Source: Hyphomicrobium_B sp001006785 (lineage in GTDB: Bacteria; Pseudomonadota; Alphaproteobacteria; Rhizobiales; Hyphomicrobiaceae). From it: a stretch of DNA of 64,000 nt. The notes beneath the pieces were generated by a model, which was not told the DNA's origin, ran no database searches, and was given only the letters and a program-made list of their open reading frames with translations. The stretch spans positions 124,001-188,000 of the forward strand of contig NZ_CDHO01000001.1 of assembly GCF_001006785.1 (NCBI RefSeq), read 5' to 3'. A program made the translations under genes and the position numbers. Of the stretch, positions 1 to 8,363 are shown in pieces; positions within the stretch are counted from its first letter, which is position 1; each line of letters opens with the position of its first letter.

Positions 1-43
1 CTACAAGCTGTCGCAATAAGCTGGCTCTTGCTTTCGCCAGGTA

Positions 44-472
44 TTGGGGCGATCCTCAGAAAAGGTCAGCAACGGACGACTCGATTTGAGCGAGACAACC
101 GATCCGATAGTTTTCCGCCCGCGACGCGCGGGGCATCACGCGGCTCCGGAAACGCACGGTTCCGAGCCAAACCGGCCGACTTCCTTCGACAGGCATGAGC
201 TTGCCGCCATCCTTGACCTTTACGGGCGCAAGGTCGCGTCCGGCGCATGGCGCGATTACGCGATCGATCTGTTGCGCGACAAAGCCGTTTTTTCCGTCTA
301 CCGGCGCTCGTGCGAATATCCGCTCTACCGGATCGAGAAGGATTTGCGTCTCGCGCGCAAGCAGGGCGCCTATAGCGTCATCGCGGCGGGCGGCCTGATC
401 ATGAAGCGCGGACACGATCTCAAACGCGTGCTCAGCGTGCTCGAAGACAGACTTGATCTCGTCAATTCCTGA
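44..472 (+). CDS. DUF2794 family protein
   Basis: This 142-residue protein belongs to the DUF2794 family, a small conserved protein of alphaproteobacteria with no assigned function. The conserved part covers roughly residues 50-140 and includes the blocks YGRKVASGAWRDYAIDLL, FSVYRRSCEYPLYRIEK and ARKQGAYSVIAAGG. The first 45 residues look unstructured and are not conserved in my recollection of the family. There is no signal peptide, membrane segment or catalytic signature. The start shown is a TTG; the only internal Met is near residue 119, inside the conserved domain, so a non-ATG start is needed, but its exact place is uncertain. The gene ends just before a strong intrinsic terminator and faces the BI-1 gene tail to tail. 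Confidence 0.8.
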   Translation: MGRSSEKVSNGRLDLSETTDPIVFRPRRAGHHAAPETHGSEPNRPTSFDRHELAAILDLYGRKVASGAWRDYAIDLLRDKAVFSVYRRSCEYPLYRIEKDLRLARKQGAYSVIAAGGLIMKRGHDLKRVLSVLEDRLDLVNS

Positions 473-493
473 GCGGCGACAGAGACCGGATAC

Positions 494-521
494 AAAAAAG
501 GCCCCGAAAATCGGGGCCTTT
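494..521. terminator. Bidirectional intrinsic terminator
   Basis: An 8-bp GC-rich stem, GGCCCCGA / TCGGGGCC with an AA loop (500-518), is flanked by an A-run on the left (494-499) and a short T-run on the right. It lies between the convergent DUF2794 and BI-1 genes and can end transcripts from both sides. Confidence 0.85.
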
Positions 522-544
522 CGCATTCTATATCTCGTCTGACG

Positions 545-1312
545 TTAGTTGCTGTTGCTGTTCATCAGACCCAGGATGTTCAGGATGTGGATGAACATCG
601 TGATGAACGAACCGTACAGCATGAACGCACCGAAGATCGAAGAGCGCTTCAGGGCATCCTCGCTGCCGTAGGACGCGTTCTCAATGTACATCGACTTGAT
701 CGCCTGCGTCTCAAACGCCGTCATGACCGAGAAGAGCAGCACGACGACCGACGAGATGAGCAGGCTGACGGTCTTGCTCGTGCCGGGGTCGGTGACGAAG
801 AAGAAGCTCACCAGCATCGCGATGATCAGGCCGATCGACGCCATCGACAGGAAGCCGCTCCAGCCGGTCATGTCCTTCTTGGTCGTGTAGCCGATGAGGC
901 TCGTCGCCGCGAACGTTGCCGCCGCGATGAAGAAGGCCTGACCGATCAAGCCCGAAAGGCCGCGCGCGACGAACATTTCGATCATCGGCGAGATCAGGAC
1001 GCCCCAGAGTGCGCAGTAGGCCCAGAAGGCGCCGTGCGCGAGCGCAGTGCTACCCGAGAAGAACAGGCGGGGGGCAAACCAGCCCAGGCCCAGAAGCGCG
1101 GCGAAGATCACCCACTTCATCGGTCCAAGCGCGATTGCCTGCATGACGGCCGGGTTGGCCATCAACAGCATCACGACGACAGCGGTGCCGGCCACGCCGA
1201 GAGCCATGTAGTTGTAGGTGCCGAGCATGAAGGAGCGCAGCCCCTGGTCTAATGCGCCGGATGTTCTCGCGCCGCCGATTGGCCCAGTCGGACGCGTAAA
1301 AACTTCAGCCAT
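545..1312 (-). CDS. Bax inhibitor-1/YccA family membrane protein
   Basis: This is a 255-residue integral membrane protein of the BI-1/YccA (UPF0005, TMBIM) family. About seven hydrophobic segments follow a short cytoplasmic N-terminus, starting with NYMALGVAGTAVVVMLL near residue 33. The C-terminal part carries the family-typical run with IKSMYIENASYGSEDALKR followed by a last hydrophobic hairpin. Bacterial relatives act as pH-sensitive calcium leak channels or as partners of the FtsH protease; which applies here cannot be told from sequence. I chose the ATG at 1312 (MAEVF) because GAGG lies 11 bases upstream and the protein then begins as its relatives do. Upstream in-frame codons would add a non-conserved extension. 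Confidence 0.9.
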   Translation of the reverse strand: MAEVFTRPTGPIGGARTSGALDQGLRSFMLGTYNYMALGVAGTAVVVMLLMANPAVMQAIALGPMKWVIFAALLGLGWFAPRLFFSGSTALAHGAFWAYCALWGVLISPMIEMFVARGLSGLIGQAFFIAAATFAATSLIGYTTKKDMTGWSGFLSMASIGLIIAMLVSFFFVTDPGTSKTVSLLISSVVVLLFSVMTAFETQAIKSMYIENASYGSEDALKRSSIFGAFMLYGSFITMFIHILNILGLMNSNSN

Positions 1313-1419
1313 TGTCGTAAAATCCTCGTTTGAAGCGGCGCAAATCCGCCGCACCTGCGCAAGATATGATCTCAGTAGGCCAAGCTTTCAAGGCCTATGA
1401 AAACCGAGAGTTTAATTTT

Positions 1420-4002
1420 TTACTCCGTCCGGAGATATGGCACGGGAGGTGCCCTCAGCACGGCCCAGGTGCCGATGCCGCCGAACGCCGTAATCATCAG
1501 GGCGGCGACGGCGAGCGTCTCCAAAACGGCATTCACCGAGAAAACGAAGTCGATCTCCATGATCCAGGTGACCGCGACCCACGCGATCAGGCCGCCGAGA
1601 GCGATGGCGACGAGTGCCGCAAGCAGCGCCAGCAGCGCATATTCAAACGCGTGCGCCTTCAGAATCTGGCGCCGGCGAGCGCCGATCGTCTTCAAGATCA
1701 CGGCTTCCAGGATGCGGCGGCGCTGAGCCGTCGCGAGGGCTCCCGCGAGCACCAAAGCGCCCGCCGCCAGAGTCACGCTGCCTGCCGCCTGGACGGCAAT
1801 CATGACTTTGGCGAGGATCTTGTTGAACTGGTCGATGGCGTCGCGCACGCGGATCGCGGTGACGGATGGATAGGCTTTGCCCATGTCGCGCACCATTGCG
1901 GTTTCCGCCGATCGCGACGTTCCTGCCGGCAGCCGCACGGTCGCCAGCATGTTGTGCGGAGCGCCCTGCAGCGTGTTGGGCGAAAAGACCATGATGAAGT
2001 TGAGCGCCAGGCTCTCCCAATTGACTTCGCGCAGGTTGGCGACTTTCGCCTCGACGTTGCGGCCGAGGACGTTGACCGTCACGCCGTCGCCGATTTCGAG
2101 GCCAAGCTTTTTGGCGAGATCGCGTTCGAACGAAACCAGCGGCGGGCCTTGATAGTCCTTCGCCCACCATGTGCCAGCGGTCAGCGTCGAGCCCTCGGGA
2201 ATTGCGTCGGCGTAACTCAGGCCGCGGTCGCCATTGAGCACCCACTGGGCGTCGGCCGGGACTTTCGCCTGTTCGACCGGCGTTCCTTTGATCGCGACGA
2301 GGCGGCCGCGCAGCATCGGTGCATCGATGAGCTTCGTGCCGGAAATGTCGCTAAGGATTTTGGCTTTCACCGCATCGAACTCGTCGGGCGGGATGTCGAG
2401 CAGGAAGTAATCCGGTGCTTGCTCGGGAAGGCGATCATTGAGATCCGACACGAGCGAAGCATTCGCCAACGCAACGGCGACCAGCAAGGACAGGCCTGTT
2501 CCGAGCGATAGAATGACGGAGCGCGTCAGGCCATCGGGGGCGGCGATGTTGCGCAAGGCCAGCGCGAGCTCCGGCGACTTCGGCCGTGGAACCCGTCTGA
2601 CGAGACGCGCGATGGCGCCGCCAAGCCATCCGAAAACCGAGAGCATCACCACAAGGCTGATCGCAATGTAGACGGCGATGTAATGCGGCTCGGACGTCGC
2701 GACGGCAACGGCGAACAACAGGGCTGCCAATGATACGGTCGCGACGACGATCGAACGGCGCGGCCAGCCGGTGACCGCGTTGATCGAGTCCCGGAAAAGA
2801 ACGGCGGCGCGGACGTTTTCGACGCGGCCCAACGGCCAAAGCGCAAAGATGAGCGCCACCAGCAAGCCATAGAGCGCCGCGAGGCCGAGGCTCTGGGGCG
2901 AAACTTCGATTCCGGTGCGGACGGGCAGCAGGTCGCCATAGAAGTTCTCGACCAGCGGCGGGACGGCGACGCCGAGCGCGAGTCCAATGGCGATACCGAT
3001 CGCGCTCATCAGGATGATCTGCACCAGAAAGATGCCGATGATCTGCGTGCCGGACGCTCCGAGGCTGCGCAGCGTGGCGACAACCTTCACGCGTTTGTCG
3101 ATGAAGGTTGCGACGGCGCTGGCGATGCCGACGCCGCCGACCAGAAGCGAGGCCAGCCCGATCAGAATCAGGAACTGGCGCAGGCGATCCAGCGTGCGCG
3201 TGATCTGGGGAGAGGGATCGTAACGGTCGAGACTTGTAAAGCCAGCCGCCGGCATTTTCTGCTCGACGGACTTGCGCAGGTTCGCAAGCGTTTCCTTGTC
3301 CGACGGCGCATCGGGCGGAAGTTTGACCGCGTAGCGCCAGCGGATGAGCGTTCCGGGTTTCACGAGCGCGGTTTTATCGAGCGTCGCGAGCGAAACGAAT
3401 ATGCGCGGGCCGTACGTCAGGCGATCCGCAACGGCATCGGGCTCGGCTTGCAACACGCCCGTAACGTCGATCTCGGCTTGCCCGACGCGAAAACGATCCC
3501 CGACCTTCAGGCCCAGGCGTTCGAGAAGCATTGGGTCGACGACGGCGCCGTTGTCGACGATGGCTTCGCGGAAGGATTTGCCGCCTTCGATCGTCGTCTC
3601 GCCAGAGAGCGGATAGGCGGCGTCGACGGCTTTCAGCTCCGCCAGAGCCTGATCCGATCCATCGAGACGGCGCGCCATCGTGCGCAATGTCGACGTTTCG
3701 CTGACGCGACCGAGATTTTGGAAGTTCGACCGCTCGTCGGGCGTGGCGCGGATGTGCATGCGCGCGAACGTGACATCGCCGCCGAGAATGGTTTCGCCCT
3801 GGCTTGCAAGGCCCGCGCGCAAGGCGTCGGCAAGGGCTCCGACGGCTGCGATCACCATTACACCTAGCGCGAGGCAGGCGATGAAGATGCGAAAGCCCTT
3901 GAGCCCGCCGCGCAACTCGCGCACGCCGAGTTTCAGGACGGTTTTCAAGCTTGCCCAGCGAGACGGTGCGAGGGTTGCGCGCGGATCCAAAACAAGCGTC
4001 AC
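1420..4002 (-). CDS. ybbP: ABC transporter permease, FtsX-like (YbbP type)
   Basis: This 860-residue permease has the layout of the YbbP/MacB-type FtsX superfamily: a first membrane helix near residue 40 (IFIACLALGVMVIAAVGAL), a large periplasmic domain, a block of helices at about 280-400, a second set in the middle, another periplasmic domain and three C-terminal helices (residues ~735-850). It pairs with the ATP-binding protein encoded just upstream; the two genes overlap by 4 bp (ATGA), so translation is probably coupled. In E. coli the ybbA-ybbP pair also sits next to tesA, as here. Such exporters are thought to act on envelope substrates by mechanotransmission rather than classic transport. 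The substrate is unknown. Confidence 0.9.
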   Translation of the reverse strand: MTLVLDPRATLAPSRWASLKTVLKLGVRELRGGLKGFRIFIACLALGVMVIAAVGALADALRAGLASQGETILGGDVTFARMHIRATPDERSNFQNLGRVSETSTLRTMARRLDGSDQALAELKAVDAAYPLSGETTIEGGKSFREAIVDNGAVVDPMLLERLGLKVGDRFRVGQAEIDVTGVLQAEPDAVADRLTYGPRIFVSLATLDKTALVKPGTLIRWRYAVKLPPDAPSDKETLANLRKSVEQKMPAAGFTSLDRYDPSPQITRTLDRLRQFLILIGLASLLVGGVGIASAVATFIDKRVKVVATLRSLGASGTQIIGIFLVQIILMSAIGIAIGLALGVAVPPLVENFYGDLLPVRTGIEVSPQSLGLAALYGLLVALIFALWPLGRVENVRAAVLFRDSINAVTGWPRRSIVVATVSLAALLFAVAVATSEPHYIAVYIAISLVVMLSVFGWLGGAIARLVRRVPRPKSPELALALRNIAAPDGLTRSVILSLGTGLSLLVAVALANASLVSDLNDRLPEQAPDYFLLDIPPDEFDAVKAKILSDISGTKLIDAPMLRGRLVAIKGTPVEQAKVPADAQWVLNGDRGLSYADAIPEGSTLTAGTWWAKDYQGPPLVSFERDLAKKLGLEIGDGVTVNVLGRNVEAKVANLREVNWESLALNFIMVFSPNTLQGAPHNMLATVRLPAGTSRSAETAMVRDMGKAYPSVTAIRVRDAIDQFNKILAKVMIAVQAAGSVTLAAGALVLAGALATAQRRRILEAVILKTIGARRRQILKAHAFEYALLALLAALVAIALGGLIAWVAVTWIMEIDFVFSVNAVLETLAVAALMITAFGGIGTWAVLRAPPVPYLRTE

Positions 4003-4754
4003 GGCGACACCGCGCGAACGGCCGCGGACCGAGTCGATTCATCAGACGCAACGGACCCGTCGGACATGCGGACGATGCGGTCGGCCATGTGCGCCAGGCG
4101 ATCATCGTGCGTGACGATCACCAGCGTTGCGTTGCGACGGCGACGCAGACCAAACAGAAGATCGACGATCTGGCGACCAGTGCCGCCGTCGAGATTGCCG
4201 GTCGGCTCGTCGGCGAAAATGATGCGCGGTTCGCGGACCAAAGCGCGGGCGATGGCGACACGCTGTTGTTCGCCGCCCGAAAGCTCGGCGGGATAATGTT
4301 CCATGCGTGCCGCGAGGCCGACTTCCTTCAAAAGCTCGCGCGCGTTCTTATAAGCATCCGCTTCGCCCGCCAACTCCATCGGCAAGGCGACGTTCTCGAG
4401 GGCGGTCATCGTCGGTACGAGATGGAACGACTGGAAGATGATGCCCATCTCGGCGCCGCGAAGCACGGCGAGATCGTCCTCCGACAATCGCGTCAGCTCA
4501 CGCCCTGCAATCGCGACCGAGCCGCTGCTCGCGCGTTCGAGGCCCGCCATCACCATCAGGAGCGAGGTTTTTCCGGAGCCCGAAGGACCGACGATCGCCG
4601 CCGGCTGCCCGGCCGGAATATCCAATGAAACGCCGCGCAGGATGTGTACCGGGCCGGCTTTGCTCGTCAGCGTCAGATGCACATTGTCGAGTTGAATAAT
4701 GGAATCGCTCAAATTCTGGTCGCCTTGCTCAATGCGCATGCTGGATTTTGTCAT
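3999..4754 (-). CDS. ybbA: ABC transporter ATP-binding protein (YbbA/LolD-like)
   Basis: The 251-residue protein is a complete ABC ATPase of the LolD/MacB/YbbA class. Visible motifs in order are Walker A GPSGSGKTSLL (about residue 56), the Q-loop in IIFQSFHLVPT, the signature LSGGEQQRVAIARAL, Walker B IIFADEPTGNLDG and the H-loop VTHDDRLA. The EPTGNLD form is typical of the MacB/LolD group. It is the first gene of a two-gene operon with the FtsX-like permease (4-bp overlap) and is divergent from tesA with about 75 bp between start codons, so the two transcription units share a control region. A second Met at residue 6 is a possible alternative start. Confidence 0.92.
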   Translation of the reverse strand: MTKSSMRIEQGDQNLSDSIIQLDNVHLTLTSKAGPVHILRGVSLDIPAGQPAAIVGPSGSGKTSLLMVMAGLERASSGSVAIAGRELTRLSEDDLAVLRGAEMGIIFQSFHLVPTMTALENVALPMELAGEADAYKNARELLKEVGLAARMEHYPAELSGGEQQRVAIARALVREPRIIFADEPTGNLDGGTGRQIVDLLFGLRRRRNATLVIVTHDDRLAHMADRIVRMSDGSVASDESTRSAAVRAVSP

Positions 4755-4828
4755 TATCCGGGACTTGTCACTCGGAAATCGAAGCTCTACGTCAGATCAA
4801 TGATTTGCGTGAACGGTGGGGCCGAAAA

Positions 4829-5530
4829 ATGAACGTGCGCCACAGGCTTCGAACGGCTCCGGCGTTGGTCGTGACATTTGCCCTCTCAATTCTGGTGGCT
4901 GTTGGCGTGGCGGCGATCGTCGCGCCGTTTTCGGTGTCGGCCGACGAGGCGCAACCCATCACCCTCGTCGCGTTCGGCGATAGCCTTATGGCAGGCTACG
5001 GCGTCAAGGCCAGCGAGTCGTTTCCGGCGCAGCTTCAAATGGCGCTTCAGGCGAAGGGCTACAAGGTCACCGTCGTCAATGCTGGCGTTTCGGGCGACAC
5101 GACGGCGGATGGCCTTCGCCGATTCGACTGGGCGATGCAGCCGAAGCCGGACGGCGTCATCCTCGAACTCGGCGCCAACGATGCGTTGCGCGGGATCGAT
5201 CCCAAGGAACCCAGCGCCAATCTCGACAAGATGCTCGCTTCGCTCAAGTTGCTCGACGTGCCCGTTCTTCTCACCGGCATGAAGGCGCCGAACAATTGGG
5301 GCGATGATTACGTCAAAGCGTTCGACGCGATCTATACCGGCCTCGCCTCCAAATACGATGTCCCGCTGTATCCGTTCTTCCTCGACGGCGTGGCGCTGGA
5401 CCCGGGGTTTTCCCAGCCGGACGGGCTGCACCCGACGGCGAGCGGCATCGGCGAAGTCGTCAAACGCATTCTGCCCGACGTGGAAGCGCTGGTTCAGCGT
5501 ATCTCGCAGCGGAAGACGGCGGCAAAATAG
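4829..5530 (+). CDS. tesA: Arylesterase / thioesterase I (SGNH hydrolase)
   Basis: This is a 233-residue secreted SGNH/GDSL esterase of the TesA (lysophospholipase L1) family. An N-terminal signal peptide (positively charged start, hydrophobic core LVVTFALSILVAVGVAAIVA) precedes the catalytic domain. The blocks are visible: AFGDSLMAGYG with the nucleophilic Ser, GVSGDTTADGLRR with the oxyanion Gly, LGANDALRG with the oxyanion Asn, and DGLHPTASG with the Asp/His pair. It should hydrolyse acyl esters or thioesters in the periplasm. The ATG at 4829 gives a proper signal peptide; an in-frame extension upstream would overlap ybbA's start. The divergent pairing with ybbA-ybbP is conserved widely in proteobacteria. 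Confidence 0.93.
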   Translation: MNVRHRLRTAPALVVTFALSILVAVGVAAIVAPFSVSADEAQPITLVAFGDSLMAGYGVKASESFPAQLQMALQAKGYKVTVVNAGVSGDTTADGLRRFDWAMQPKPDGVILELGANDALRGIDPKEPSANLDKMLASLKLLDVPVLLTGMKAPNNWGDDYVKAFDAIYTGLASKYDVPLYPFFLDGVALDPGFSQPDGLHPTASGIGEVVKRILPDVEALVQRISQRKTAAK

Positions 5531-5573
5531 CCGTCACCGTTCTTTCGCTATTCTGCAGCTAAGGAGGTTCCCG

Positions 5574-6146
5574 ATGCCTCGCCTTTTCACCGCCATCGAG
5601 ATCCCCGACGAAATTCGTGACGAGCTTCATCGTCTGCGTTTGCCATTGCCCGGCGCGCGATGGATTTCGCCTGAAAACTATCACATCACGCTCAGATTCG
5701 CGGGCGACATCGATAATGCCAAGGCGCGCGAGTTCATCGCCAATCTCGCGAGTATCGACGTCGATGGTTTCGAGCTTCGGATTACCGGGCTCGGCGCATT
5801 CGGCGGCGATGATCCGCATTCGATCTGGGCCGGCATCGAGCCCAATGCGAAACTCGACGATCTTGCGCGGGCACATGAGAAGGCCGCGCGCAACGCTGGT
5901 CTTGCGCCCGAAACGCGGACCTTCCGTCCGCATGTGACGCTGGCGCGCCTCAAGCATTCGAACGCGGAGGCGGTGGCGCGGTTTCTGTCGCGGTACAGCG
6001 GATACCGGTCCGAGCCGTTCTTCGTGACGCGCACATTGTTGATGTCGTCGCGGCCGAGCGTCGGCGGCGGGCCGTATGGGATCGAAGATCGCTTTCCCGT
6101 GCGCGGAATGGAATTTCTGAGCGAGGACGGCGAAGCGAACTGGTGA
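5574..6146 (+). CDS. thpR: RNA 2',3'-cyclic phosphodiesterase
   Basis: This 190-residue protein is a member of the 2H phosphoesterase superfamily, the ThpR (formerly 2'-5' RNA ligase LigT) branch. The two catalytic HxTx motifs are present: HITL in the N-terminal half (about residue 41) and HVTL in the C-terminal half (about residue 124). The enzyme opens 2',3'-cyclic phosphates on RNA and can also join tRNA halves through 2'-5' linkage in vitro. A very good ribosome-binding site, AAGGAGG at 5561-5567, fixes the start at 5574. The gene follows tesA by 43 bp on the same strand and may be cotranscribed. Confidence 0.92.
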   Translation: MPRLFTAIEIPDEIRDELHRLRLPLPGARWISPENYHITLRFAGDIDNAKAREFIANLASIDVDGFELRITGLGAFGGDDPHSIWAGIEPNAKLDDLARAHEKAARNAGLAPETRTFRPHVTLARLKHSNAEAVARFLSRYSGYRSEPFFVTRTLLMSSRPSVGGGPYGIEDRFPVRGMEFLSEDGEANW

Positions 6147-6171
6147 TCGCGATAATTAGCGTGCGTGTTGC

Positions 6172-7149
6172 TTAGTCGATCGTCAGCACGACTTTGCCCG
6201 TTGCTTCGCGACGCTCCAGCACGCCCAGCGCTTCGATGATCTGCTCGAGCGGGTAGGTCGCGTGGATGCGCGGCGAAAGCTGGCCCGCCGCGACCCAGTC
6301 GAGAAGCTGGCGCATGTTGGCGCGGTGGCGATCCGGATCGCGGCGCACCGACTCGCCCCAGAACACGCCCGCCATCTCCGCGCCGCGCAACAGAAGGAGA
6401 TTGAGCGGTATCTTCGGAATTTCTCCCGCCGCGAAACCGACGACGAGGAAACGTCCCTGCCAAGCGAGTGCGCGAACCATCGGTTCGGCGGCTTCGCCTC
6501 CGATGCAATCGTAGATGACATCGGCACCGTTTCCGGCCGTCCGCGTGCGGATTTCCGATTTCAGGTCGCTGCCGGGAAAAATGATGGCTTCGTCGGCACC
6601 GGCCCGCATTGCGATTTCGCATTTCTCAGCAGACGAGGCGACGGCAATGACGCGGGCGTTCATGAGCTTGGCGATTTCGATGGCCGCCTGTCCGGCGCCG
6701 CCGGCCGCGCCGGTGACGACGACGGTCTCACCATCCGACAAGCGGCCGCGATCGCGCAGGCCATGCATCGCCGTGCCGTAGGTGACGGAAAGCCCAGCCG
6801 CGACCGCCAAGGGCACATCGTCGGGAACGGGAATGAGCGCCTGCGCGTCGACCGCGATTTTCTCCGCAGCCCCGCCCCAGTTCACATACGCCATCACACG
6901 TTGACCGGGCGCGACGCCCGAAGAGCGATCGGCCACAGCCTCGACCACGCCCGCGATTTCGGCGCCGGGCGCGAACGGCAGCTCGGGCTTGAACTGGTAC
7001 TTGCCGCGCGTGATGAGCGTATCGGCGAAGTTCAGCCCGACAGCTTTGACGTTGACCAGTGCCTGGCCCGGTTTAAGCACAGGCTCCGGCAGTTTTTCGA
7101 TGACGAGGCTCTGCGGACCATCAAGGCTCTTGCAAAGAGCTGCCTTCAT
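6172..7149 (-). CDS. Zinc-independent NADPH:quinone oxidoreductase (MDR family)
   Basis: This 325-residue enzyme belongs to the medium-chain dehydrogenase/reductase superfamily, quinone oxidoreductase (QOR/CrtB-like) branch. It has the N-terminal GroES-like domain (KAVGLNFADTLITRGKY, PGAEIAGVVEAV) and a Rossmann domain with the cofactor motif VTGAAGGAGQAAIEIAK at about residue 145. The zinc-binding Cys/His ligands of alcohol dehydrogenases are missing, as is normal for QOR. It ends convergently with thpR and starts 152 bp from the divergent SpoU methylase gene. The natural substrate is unknown; relatives reduce quinones or enoyl-CoA-type compounds. Confidence 0.88.
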   Translation of the reverse strand: MKAALCKSLDGPQSLVIEKLPEPVLKPGQALVNVKAVGLNFADTLITRGKYQFKPELPFAPGAEIAGVVEAVADRSSGVAPGQRVMAYVNWGGAAEKIAVDAQALIPVPDDVPLAVAAGLSVTYGTAMHGLRDRGRLSDGETVVVTGAAGGAGQAAIEIAKLMNARVIAVASSAEKCEIAMRAGADEAIIFPGSDLKSEIRTRTAGNGADVIYDCIGGEAAEPMVRALAWQGRFLVVGFAAGEIPKIPLNLLLLRGAEMAGVFWGESVRRDPDRHRANMRQLLDWVAAGQLSPRIHATYPLEQIIEALGVLERREATGKVVLTID

Positions 7150-7167
7150 ATGTGACGTCCCTTGCCG

Positions 7168-7270
7168 CTAGAGCCTTCCGCGTTTCGTTGAAACGCTGCT
7201 CGACTCTAGCTTTTTGTTTGTCGTGCTTCTTTTCGGAAAACCGGTTCCCGCTTTTCCGGAAGCACTCTAG
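7168..7270. repeat. Composite palindromic intergenic repeat, copy 1
   Basis: The gap between the quinone reductase and SpoU genes is filled by an element bounded by CTAGAGC on the left (7168) and ending CACTCTAG on the right (7270). Its right part, 7223-7270, is a 48-bp imperfect palindrome (GTGCTTC ... GAAGCAC) that agrees at 44 of 48 positions with 30357-30404, and its end half recurs at 8339-8363. The core TCGGAAAACCGGTTYCC is, as far as I know, a widespread dispersed repeat of Hyphomicrobiales genomes. Confidence 0.75.
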
Positions 7271-7301
7271 ACACATCTCTGACACACACGAGCGCGAGGC
7301 A

Positions 7302-7808
7302 ATGTCAAGAAACGCAACGACTTGGCCACCGCATCCGAAGGGCTATTTCGCCATCGGAGCCGAACGCATGTCAAAGTCGCTCAATCTTGGCAACCTGATG
7401 CGATCGGCACATGCGTTCGGGGCGAGTTTTACCTTCACCGTCGGCGCGACCTACAAGGCCGTGGAGGCGCACGCCGATACGTCCAAGAGCCAATTGCATC
7501 TGCCGCATTACAACTGGGGGACGCTCGACGACATGGCGCTGCCGGGCGGCTGCAAGCTGGTCGGGATCGAGCTTCTGGACGGTGCAATCGACTTGCCGAG
7601 TTTCCGGCATCCGTTGCGCGCCGCTTATGTGCTCGGGCCCGAACTCGGATCGCTGTCGGAGCCGCTGGTCGAACGCTGCGACTATGTCATCAAAATCCCC
7701 ACGCGCTTTTGCATCAATGTTGCGATGGCCGGTGCCATCGTGATGTATGACCGCGTTAAATCTCTGGCACGTTTCGCCGATCGTCCCATCGGCGAAGGGG
7801 GACCTTGA
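7302..7808 (+). CDS. SpoU/TrmH family RNA 2'-O-methyltransferase
   Basis: This 168-residue protein is a minimal SPOUT-class RNA methyltransferase. The three knot motifs are recognisable: NLGNLMRSAHAFGA (motif 1, with the catalytic Asn/Arg), YVLGPELGSLS (motif 2) and CINVAMAGAIVMYD (motif 3). Motif 2 has PELG where the canonical form is GSEGxG, and motif 3 begins with RFCINVA where SLNVA is usual; both deviations are seen in the alphaproteobacterial members. The RNA target is not known. The ATG at 7302 has GAGG eight bases upstream and was preferred to longer frames that run into the repeat. Its stop codon shares one base with the next gene's start (TGATG), so the two are translationally coupled. 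Confidence 0.88.
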   Translation: MSRNATTWPPHPKGYFAIGAERMSKSLNLGNLMRSAHAFGASFTFTVGATYKAVEAHADTSKSQLHLPHYNWGTLDDMALPGGCKLVGIELLDGAIDLPSFRHPLRAAYVLGPELGSLSEPLVERCDYVIKIPTRFCINVAMAGAIVMYDRVKSLARFADRPIGEGGP

Positions 7809-8317
7809 TGCACGGACCGCGGAGCATTCTCGCGGCTTTATGCTTTTTCGTCGCCGCCGCATCGTCGCAGCTTCAGGCCGGGACGATGGCGCGCGTCGAC
7901 ACGTTCGGAGATTGGGAGCTGCTCACGGATACCGAGACGCCGCATCTCTTTTGTTTCGTCACGAGCGAGGCGAAGTCGAGTACGTCCGATAATGCTCAAC
8001 GCGAGACGCCGCGCGCGTATATCTCCGCATGGCCGAAGGATGGAATCCGAAGCGAAGTCAGCTTCCGCATGGGATTTCAGATCAAGAAGAGCGCGCAGGG
8101 GACGGCGTCCGTCGGCGCAGGTGGATTTACGCTATTCGGATCGAACGACCGCGCCTTCGTCTCGGACTCGACACAGGAATTGAAGCTCATCGAAGCGATG
8201 CGCAAGGGCAGCTCGATGACCGTCATGATCGCATCCGATCAAGGAACGGTGACGGATACGTATTCGCTGTCAGGTGTCGGCGTCGCGCTGCAGAAGCTGC
8301 AGGAAACGTGTTTCTGA
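7808..8317 (+). CDS. IalB-like (invasion-associated locus B) secreted protein
   Basis: This 169-residue protein carries a signal peptide (hydrophobic segment ILAALCFFVAAASSQLQA) followed by an IalB-type domain. The typical blocks are FGDWELLTD, a Cys after HLFCFV, YISAWPKDGIRSEVSFRMG, FTLFGSNDRAFV, LIEAMRKGSSMTV, TDTYSLSGVGVAL and a C-terminal ETCF. The two Cys residues could form a disulfide in the periplasm. IalB was named in Bartonella, but homologues are general in Hyphomicrobiales and their function is poorly known. The ATG overlaps the stop codon of the SpoU gene by one base. Confidence 0.88.
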   Translation: MHGPRSILAALCFFVAAASSQLQAGTMARVDTFGDWELLTDTETPHLFCFVTSEAKSSTSDNAQRETPRAYISAWPKDGIRSEVSFRMGFQIKKSAQGTASVGAGGFTLFGSNDRAFVSDSTQELKLIEAMRKGSSMTVMIASDQGTVTDTYSLSGVGVALQKLQETCF

Positions 8318-8338
8318 CACGATCGCGCTAGATCTTTG

Positions 8339-8363
8339 TTCCACTTTTTCGGAGGTGCTCTAG
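8339..8363. repeat. Truncated copy of the CTAG palindromic repeat, copy 3
   Basis: TTCCACTTTTTCGG followed by AGGTGCTCTAG matches the right half of the repeat seen complete at 7223-7270 and 30357-30404. Only the right half is kept. Its terminal CTAG supplies the TAG stop codon (8360-8362, read on the minus strand) of the smr gene. Confidence 0.6.

Noticed and set aside
1376..1397. TAGGCC/GGCCTA hairpin between the permease and BI-1 genes
   Set aside because: A 6-bp stem without T-run on either side; not distinguishable from chance.
1330..2511. Plus-strand open frame of 393 codons opposite the FtsX-like permease
   Set aside because: It lies antisense to a well-supported membrane protein gene and shows no recognisable domain.
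5515..5536. GACGGC/GCCGTC hairpin at the tesA stop as terminator
   Set aside because: The stem is only 6 bp, there is no T-run, and thpR with a strong ribosome-binding site follows at once.
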